This document shows, piece by piece, positions 58,853 through 64,000 of a DNA stretch of 64,000 bases. The position numbers and the translations under genes are program-made. The stretch is from JAJFJD01 sp965228695 (GTDB lineage Bacteria; Pseudomonadota; Alphaproteobacteria; UBA8366). Every line of letters begins with the position of its first letter. The first letter of the stretch is position 1. Below the pieces are notes generated by a model. It had not been told where the DNA came from, did not search any database, and was given only the letters and a program-made list of their open reading frames with translations. The DNA lies in the NCBI GenBank assembly GCA_965228695.1, contig CBDDIB010000001.1, forward strand, positions 62,001 through 126,000. Reading direction: 5' to 3'.

Positions 58853-60070
58853 CTACACCACCCCGCGCGACCGCAAATCCTCGACCGCCGCCGTATCCAT
58901 GCCAAGATACTCGCCGAGCAATTCCTCGGTGTGCTGGCCGAGCGTCGGCGGGGATTGCCGGTAGCTGACCGGCGTCCCCGACATCTTGATCGGGCTCGCA
59001 ATCAGCTTGGCCGGTCGGCCGCCGGTCGCCGGATGATCCATCTCGATAACCATCTCCCGCGCCTTGACCTGCGGGTCGTCGAACACGTCGCTCAGTTCGT
59101 TGATCGGGCCACAGCCGATCTTCTCTTTTTCCAGGATTTCGATCCACCATGCCGACGGCTTGGTGCGGGTGATTCCGTTCAGCGTCTCGGTCACCGCATC
59201 CCGGTTGCGCACCCGCTCGACGGCCGTCTTGAACCGCTCGTCATCCAGCAGGTTCTCGCAGCCCGCCACCTTGCAAAACCGTTCGAAGGTCGGATCGTTT
59301 CCGACCGACAGCACGAAATACCCGTCCGACGACGGCATCACCTGATACGGCACGATATTCGGATGCTGGTTGCCCAGGCGCTCGGGATTCTCGTTGGTCG
59401 CCAAATAGTTCATACCCTGGTTGGCGAGCCACGCGACATGCGCGTCCAGCATGCTGATATCGAGATGCTGCCCTTCGCCGGTGAGCTGCTGATGGCGGAC
59501 GGCGGCGAGGATCGCGACCGCCGCATACATGCCGGACATCAGGTCGGCGATCGACACGCCTACCTTCATCGGCTCGCCGGCCGGCTCGCCGGTCAGGCTC
59601 ATCACCCCGCCCATCGCCTGGATCAGCGCGTCATAGGCCGGGCGCGCCGCATAGGGGCCAGTGTGGCCGAAGCCGGTGACCGAACAGTAGATCAGGCGCG
59701 GATGCTCCGCCTTGAGGTCGTCGTAGCCGAGCCCGTATTTCGCGAGCGTACCCGTCTTGAAATTCTCGGCAAGGATGTCGGCCTTCGCGACCAAGCGCTT
59801 GGCGATTTCCTGTCCCTCCGGATCGCTGAGGTTCAGCGTCATCGACCGCTTGTTCCGGTTCGTTCCCGCGAAATAGGCGCTTTCCTCGCTATCGTCGCCG
59901 CCCGGCAGCGGCAGATAGGGCGGCGCGAAATTACGGGTATCGTCGCCGACGCCGGGCCGCTCGATCTTGATCACCTCGGCGCCCAGGTCGCCGAGTATCT
60001 GCGTGCAGTGCGGTCCCGCGAGAATCCGCGTGAGATCGAACACAACAAGGCCGGTGAGCGGACCCTTCAT
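58853..60070 (-). CDS. CaiB/BaiF family CoA-transferase
   Basis: A 405-residue class III CoA-transferase. The start GPLTGLVVFDLTRILAGPHCTQILGDLGAEVIKIE is classic, with the catalytic aspartate in VSIADLMSGM. Family members move CoA between acyl groups by a mixed anhydride with that aspartate. AAAGGA precedes the ATG at 60070. It is convergent with the acyl-CoA synthetase gene with 18 bases between, and may act in the same catabolic route. Confidence 0.92.
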   Translation of the reverse strand: MKGPLTGLVVFDLTRILAGPHCTQILGDLGAEVIKIERPGVGDDTRNFAPPYLPLPGGDDSEESAYFAGTNRNKRSMTLNLSDPEGQEIAKRLVAKADILAENFKTGTLAKYGLGYDDLKAEHPRLIYCSVTGFGHTGPYAARPAYDALIQAMGGVMSLTGEPAGEPMKVGVSIADLMSGMYAAVAILAAVRHQQLTGEGQHLDISMLDAHVAWLANQGMNYLATNENPERLGNQHPNIVPYQVMPSSDGYFVLSVGNDPTFERFCKVAGCENLLDDERFKTAVERVRNRDAVTETLNGITRTKPSAWWIEILEKEKIGCGPINELSDVFDDPQVKAREMVIEMDHPATGGRPAKLIASPIKMSGTPVSYRQSPPTLGQHTEELLGEYLGMDTAAVEDLRSRGVV

Positions 60071-60186
60071 CGTTTCTTTTCCTTTCAATGCCTGTATTCT
60101 TGGCTCGTCCTTCTTACCCATCGGCGTGTCCGACGACAAGGCATCGCCGCGGGTGGGTATGGGATTTCGGCGCGAAAGGTCGGTTC

Positions 60187-61518
60187 TTGAACGTCATCTT
60201 CTTTGCCATCGTCCTCGTTTCCTTCCTGATCGCGGGCTACCGGCAGTTCACCGTAGCGCCGGCCGCGGGCCAGCCAACGCCGATGGACCTGCTGTCGACC
60301 GGCACGATCGAAGCCGCCAAAGGCTCGGTTACCCTGGCGCTTGGCCTGATCGGCGTGATGGCGCTGTTCCTCGGCTTGATGAAGGTCGCGGAGGCCGGCG
60401 GGCTGCTGACCATCATCGCGCGCCTGATGCGGCCGATCATGGTGCGGCTTTTCCCGGACGTTCCGGCGGACCATCCGGCAATGGGCGCGATCATCATGAA
60501 CCTGTCGGCCAACGTCATGGGCCTCGGCAACGCGGCGACCCCCTTCGGCATCCGGGCGATGCAGGAACTCGACAAGCTGAACCCGCAAAAAGGCACCGCA
60601 ACGAATTCGATGGCCCTATTCCTGGCCATCAACACGTCGAGCATCACGGTCCTGCCGACCGGGGTCATCGCGCTGCGCGCGGCGGCCGGGTCGGACGATC
60701 CTGCCGGTATTCTTCCGACGACGCTATTCGCCACGGTGTGCTCGACGATCGTCGCCATCACCGCGGCCAAACTGTACGGCCGCTATTGGCCGACCTCCTC
60801 GCCCGCCCTTTCCGAAACTACTCACGCCGAGGCGGGATCCAACGATCCCGCCGACACCGTCGAGACCGACAGCGACGCGGTTGCCGACGCGGCGGCGAGC
60901 GTAGAGAGCGCCGAATCCTACCCGATGTGGGCCACGATCACGGCAATCTTGAGCGTCCTGGCGCTGATCCCGCTGTCGATCCTTTACGGCCGGGCGATCT
61001 CGCCGTGGATCATCCCCGGGCTGATCGTCACATTGCTTGGTTTCGGCGTCATCCGCCGCGTGCCGATCTACGAGGTCTTCGTCGAGGGAGCAAAGGACGG
61101 ATTCCAAGTCGCCATCCGCATCATCCCCTATCTGGTCGCGATCCTCGTCGCGGTCGGCATGTTCCGGGCGAGCGGTGCGATGGAGCTGGTGGTCGGTCCG
61201 CTCGGCGCGCTGACGAAACTGGTCGGCCTGCCCGCCGAGGCACTGCCGATGGCGTTGCTGCGGCCGTTGTCCGGCTCCGGCGCCTATGGTTACCTCAGCG
61301 CGATCATCCAGGATCCCGCGATCGGACCGGACAGTTACACCGGCTTCCTGGTCAGCACCTTGCAAGGCTCGACGGAAACCACCTTCTATGTCCTCGCCGT
61401 CTATTTCGGCGCGGTGCAGATACGCCGGATACGCCATGCCCTCGCGGCGGGACTGACTGCGGATTTCGCGGGGATCGTCGCCGCCGTCTTCATCTGCTCG
61501 CTGCTTTTCGCCGCCTGA
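60187..61518 (+). CDS. Fused SpmA-SpmB-like nucleoside-recognition (Gate) membrane protein
   Basis: A 443-residue membrane protein with two Gate domains: one at about 40-200 (LSANVMGLGNAATPFG) and one at about 290-430 (PLSGSGAYGYL and GSTETTFYV). An acidic linker near 220-265 separates them. The two halves resemble SpmA and SpmB, spore-maturation proteins of Bacillus, usually separate genes. I start at TTG 60187 (MNVIFFAIVL) because AAAGG lies six bases upstream; an ATG at 60088 would add a charged extension. Its role outside spore-formers is unknown. Confidence 0.8.
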   Translation: MNVIFFAIVLVSFLIAGYRQFTVAPAAGQPTPMDLLSTGTIEAAKGSVTLALGLIGVMALFLGLMKVAEAGGLLTIIARLMRPIMVRLFPDVPADHPAMGAIIMNLSANVMGLGNAATPFGIRAMQELDKLNPQKGTATNSMALFLAINTSSITVLPTGVIALRAAAGSDDPAGILPTTLFATVCSTIVAITAAKLYGRYWPTSSPALSETTHAEAGSNDPADTVETDSDAVADAAASVESAESYPMWATITAILSVLALIPLSILYGRAISPWIIPGLIVTLLGFGVIRRVPIYEVFVEGAKDGFQVAIRIIPYLVAILVAVGMFRASGAMELVVGPLGALTKLVGLPAEALPMALLRPLSGSGAYGYLSAIIQDPAIGPDSYTGFLVSTLQGSTETTFYVLAVYFGAVQIRRIRHALAAGLTADFAGIVAAVFICSLLFAA

Positions 61519-61709
61519 GCCCGGCAATTTTTTCCCGCCATCATCGACGAACCGGACCGCCATGCCCGACACCGCCATGCTATTCAGCCTGTAATGGAGC
61601 ATGAAATCTCATTCTCTAATTGGATTCAGCCGGTTACGGAAAGAACCACAAATCGGCAGGTTTCTTGCAGACAAAGCCATAGAATTGCGTTAGGCGGAGA
61701 CAGAGGCAG

Positions 61710-62537
61710 ATGCAAGCACAGGCACTCAACGAAGAACCGACCCTCAATGAAATCCTGGCGGTCGACTCGGAAGAACTGGCCGAGCGGATGCTCGAGCCGG
61801 CGACAATGCAGGCGATCTACGAAGATACCGAGGAAATCATCGGCCGCAGCCGCACACCGGACAGCCTCTACGCCCTGGTGCAGAACGCGATGAAGACGAT
61901 GGCCGAGGTCTGGGGCAATCTCGCCGAGGAGTCCGAACCCGCCGCCTGCCGCAAGGGTTGCTCCATGTGCTGCCATCAGTCGGTTATGACCACGGCGCCG
62001 GAAGTGCTGCTGACCGTCAAACTGTTGCGCGACAACCTCTCCGACGCGGAGATAGACCAATTGCAGGCCCGTGTCGCCGACCGCGCGAAGGAGATCGAAG
62101 GCCGTTCAAGCAACGAGCGCATGGACAGTCGGATCGCTTGCGCCTTTCTCGTCGATGACATCTGTTCGATCTACCCGGCCCGGCCGCTACAATGCCGCGG
62201 CGGGTATTCCGAAGATGTCGAGTATTGCCGCAGCCTCTTTGAAGACCGCGAGAATACCCAGCAGGCGGTCGCCGACGGCAGCGTGGACGGCCGTTACATG
62301 CTGATCCCGAAAATGCTGTATGACAGCGCACAGGTCGGCATGGCCGGGGCGCTCAAGGCAGAGGGGCTAAGCGCCGACCCGCTCGAATTCACCGCCGCCA
62401 TGGCGGTCGCGCTCACCGATCCGAACATCACGGAAAAATGGCTGCAAGGCTGGCCGGTGTTCGATGGCGCACGGCTTTTCCGCCAGACGTCCGCCAATGG
62501 CGATCAGTACATCACGGAAGCCACCGAACCCGCCTAA
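61710..62537 (+). CDS. YkgJ-type cysteine cluster protein
   Basis: A 275-residue cytoplasmic protein. The cluster CRKGCSMCCHQS near residues 80-91, with further cysteines in ACAFLVDDICSIYPARPLQCRGGY and EYCRS, matches the YkgJ zinc- or iron-chelating domain. Function is unknown. The first 75 residues are acidic and helical, and the last 70 have no recognised domain. The start has AGGCGGAGA upstream. Confidence 0.83.
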   Translation: MQAQALNEEPTLNEILAVDSEELAERMLEPATMQAIYEDTEEIIGRSRTPDSLYALVQNAMKTMAEVWGNLAEESEPAACRKGCSMCCHQSVMTTAPEVLLTVKLLRDNLSDAEIDQLQARVADRAKEIEGRSSNERMDSRIACAFLVDDICSIYPARPLQCRGGYSEDVEYCRSLFEDRENTQQAVADGSVDGRYMLIPKMLYDSAQVGMAGALKAEGLSADPLEFTAAMAVALTDPNITEKWLQGWPVFDGARLFRQTSANGDQYITEATEPA

Positions 62538-62576
62538 CCTTTTGCGGCGGGTTTCCCTATGAATAGGATTTGAGCG

Positions 62577-63974
62577 CTATCGGCTTATCACGCCGCTCGG
62601 CGCGCTGACGGTCTGCGCGGACAGAAGCTGAAGCGCGCGTTCGAGCTGTTCGTCGCCGTCCCGTTCCTCCTCCATCTCGACCGTATGGTCGGGAGCGATC
62701 CCACCCTCGACCGAGACACCCGACGGCGTGAGATAAATCGCCGTCGTCAGCTTCACCGCGTCCGTGCTGCTGAGCGGCAGAATGGTCTGCACCGTTCCCT
62801 TGCCGAAGCTGCGGGTGCCGATCAATGTCGCCCGGTGATGATCGCGGAGCGCGCCCGCAACGATCTCCGCCGCCGACGCCGACCCATTGTTGATCAGCAC
62901 TACCATCGGCAAGCCGTCGGTCAAATCGCCCTTCGTTGCGCTGTAGTGCTGCTCGTAATGGCGTTCGCGGGTCGAGACAATCCGCCCTTGGTCCAAGAAG
63001 ACATCGGATACTTCGATCGATTGATCGAGCAGACCGCCCGGATTATTCCGCAAATCCAGGACGAGGCCGCGCATCCGCGAGCCGATGGCTTTCTTCAGCG
63101 ACATCACCGATCCTGCCACATCTTCACCGACACGTTCCGAAAAACTGGTGATCCGGAGATACCCGATATCGCCCTCGGCGCGCCACCGCACGGAGGCGAC
63201 ATTGATAACCGCCCGCGTAATCGTGACGTCGAAGGGTGCTTTCTCGCCCCGCTGGATCGATAGCGTGACATCCGATCCGGGCACACCGCGCAACAAAAGG
63301 ACGGCGTCGCGCAACAGCGCGTCCTTCAGTGATTTGCCGTCCGCCCGGACGATATGATCGCCGGATTTCAGACCAGCCCGCTCGGCCGGCGTACCATCGA
63401 TCGGCGCGACGATATCGATATACGTGTCGCCCTTGCGAACCTCGATTCCCAAACCGCCGAACCGGCCCCGGGTCTGTTCGCGAAGCGCCTTCAGATGCTT
63501 CTTGTCCAGATAGCTGCTGTAATTGTCGAGCGATCCCAGCATGCCGTGGATGGCCGCCTCGACAAGTTCCTTGTCCTCGGCGTCCTGCGGTTCCGGATGA
63601 CGCTTACGGATTTCCTGCGTCGCCGCTTCGATCAGGGTCTCGTCGTCGATATCGCGCACGTAATGGACGCGGACCTTTTCGTAGACCTGGGCAAACAGGT
63701 TCGCGCCCCGGACCAGCACGCTCGCGTCCTGGCGGGCTTTGACCTTGTCCACGCCGTTGCGATAACTGACGATATCGCTGGAAAGCCGTTTTGCGGCCTC
63801 TTGCGCTTCCGGCCCCGGCGCCCGTCCAACCGACGAACAGCCAACCATCGAAAACAGCAGAAGCGCTAAGACAAAATACCGAAAATCCGACAAAACCCAC
63901 TCACTGTGACGATCTTTTCTGAGCACTGAATATGAGCCGAAGCGGGCTTTTCGGCAACTGCATTTATGGGGCAT
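62577..63974 (-). CDS. CtpA-like S41 family processing protease, probable lipoprotein
   Basis: A carboxy-terminal processing protease with PDZ domain (about residues 155-245 of the longest reading) and the S41 catalytic core: serine in NNGSASAAEIV and lysine in GTRSFGKGTVQT. The hydrophobic stretch FVLALLLFSMVGC ends in a likely lipobox, so the mature protein is probably anchored to a membrane and acts in envelope protein processing. The longest ORF starts at ATG 63974, but GTG 63926 or TTG 63893 would give more typical lipoprotein signals. None has a strong ribosome-binding site. Confidence 0.88.
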   Translation of the reverse strand: MPHKCSCRKARFGSYSVLRKDRHSEWVLSDFRYFVLALLLFSMVGCSSVGRAPGPEAQEAAKRLSSDIVSYRNGVDKVKARQDASVLVRGANLFAQVYEKVRVHYVRDIDDETLIEAATQEIRKRHPEPQDAEDKELVEAAIHGMLGSLDNYSSYLDKKHLKALREQTRGRFGGLGIEVRKGDTYIDIVAPIDGTPAERAGLKSGDHIVRADGKSLKDALLRDAVLLLRGVPGSDVTLSIQRGEKAPFDVTITRAVINVASVRWRAEGDIGYLRITSFSERVGEDVAGSVMSLKKAIGSRMRGLVLDLRNNPGGLLDQSIEVSDVFLDQGRIVSTRERHYEQHYSATKGDLTDGLPMVVLINNGSASAAEIVAGALRDHHRATLIGTRSFGKGTVQTILPLSSTDAVKLTTAIYLTPSGVSVEGGIAPDHTVEMEEERDGDEQLERALQLLSAQTVSAPSGVISR

Positions 63975-64000
63975 TTCGGGGGCAGCGGCGCTACCTCTGA

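Noticed and set aside
59967..61604. A 545-codon plus-strand frame overlapping the SpmA-SpmB gene
   Set aside because: It is the same strand but a different frame from the membrane protein, with Arg-Gly-rich content and no membrane segments.
1..64000. Search for tRNA genes, CRISPR arrays, insertion sequences and phage genes
   Set aside because: I saw no T-loop-like GGTTCGAATCC motifs in intergenic regions, no spaced repeats and no transposase-like protein.

Overview
The window is a 64 kb stretch of a GC-rich alphaproteobacterial chromosome, most likely from a free-living heterotroph near the Rhodospirillales. The evidence is a three-subunit proton-translocating transhydrogenase of the Rhodospirillum type, COQ9 and peptide deformylase transcribed away from rpsU, a GapR-type DUF2312 protein, DUF1244 and DUF1127 proteins, a CtrA-like box, and a candidate ROSE RNA thermometer before an Hsp20 gene. 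Genes are dense on both strands and many adjacent genes share ATGA or GTGA stop/start overlaps. I see no tRNA, rRNA, CRISPR array, insertion sequence or phage gene, so this reads as ordinary core and accessory chromosome.

Layout. 0-9 kb: a partial TIGR02444 gene coupled to pfkA, a YdcH-like protein, a short-chain dehydrogenase, a BT1-like transporter, a heat-stress module (Hsp20 with thermometer, DegQ-like protease) and purEK. 9-15 kb: COQ9-def facing rpsU, a DUF3179 protein, a DUF1127 protein and the pntAA-pntAB-pntB operon. 15-23 kb: a sulfatase, an ABC1/UbiB kinase, a 2-oxoglutarate oxygenase with a methyltransferase, two tandem D-amino-acid dehydrogenase-like flavoproteins and a hydrolase. 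23-33 kb: an AT-rich gap, a long-chain acyl-CoA synthetase, a BON protein, a cation efflux protein, a UDP-glucuronate epimerase, a fused indolepyruvate:ferredoxin oxidoreductase, an L,D-transpeptidase, GapR and DUF1244. 33-39 kb: a carboxylate-amine ligase coupled to N-formylglutamate amidohydrolase, an EamA exporter, a membrane adenylate cyclase and pyruvate kinase. 39-46 kb: an operon of APH-like kinase, atypical enolase, flavin oxidoreductase and a small conserved protein, then TPR, DUF2817 and hydrolase-OsmC proteins. 46-54 kb: an atypical M19 protein with an HpcH/HpaI aldolase, a glycosyltransferase-like protein, glcDEF and rpmJ. 54-64 kb: a methyltransferase under a CtrA-like box, a mandelate racemase-like enzyme, a MaoC hydratase, an acyl-CoA synthetase, a CaiB/BaiF CoA-transferase, a fused SpmA-SpmB protein, a cysteine-cluster protein and a CtpA-like lipoprotein protease.

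How the genes fit together. The content points to aerobic growth on organic acids and amino acids (glycolate oxidase, CoA ligases and CoA-transferase, D-amino-acid dehydrogenases, indolepyruvate oxidoreductase), with NADPH supply from transhydrogenase and envelope protein quality control. The best candidates for undescribed biology are the atypical enolase operon (39.2-43.4 kb), the oxygenase-methyltransferase pair (18.0-19.6 kb) and the metal-ligand-poor M19 protein beside an aldolase (46.4-48.3 kb). The clearest regulatory finds are the RpoH-like promoter plus ROSE-like leader of the Hsp20 gene and the absence of any canonical start codon at the conserved N-terminus of rpsU. All functions are inferred by reading the sequence; no database search was run.
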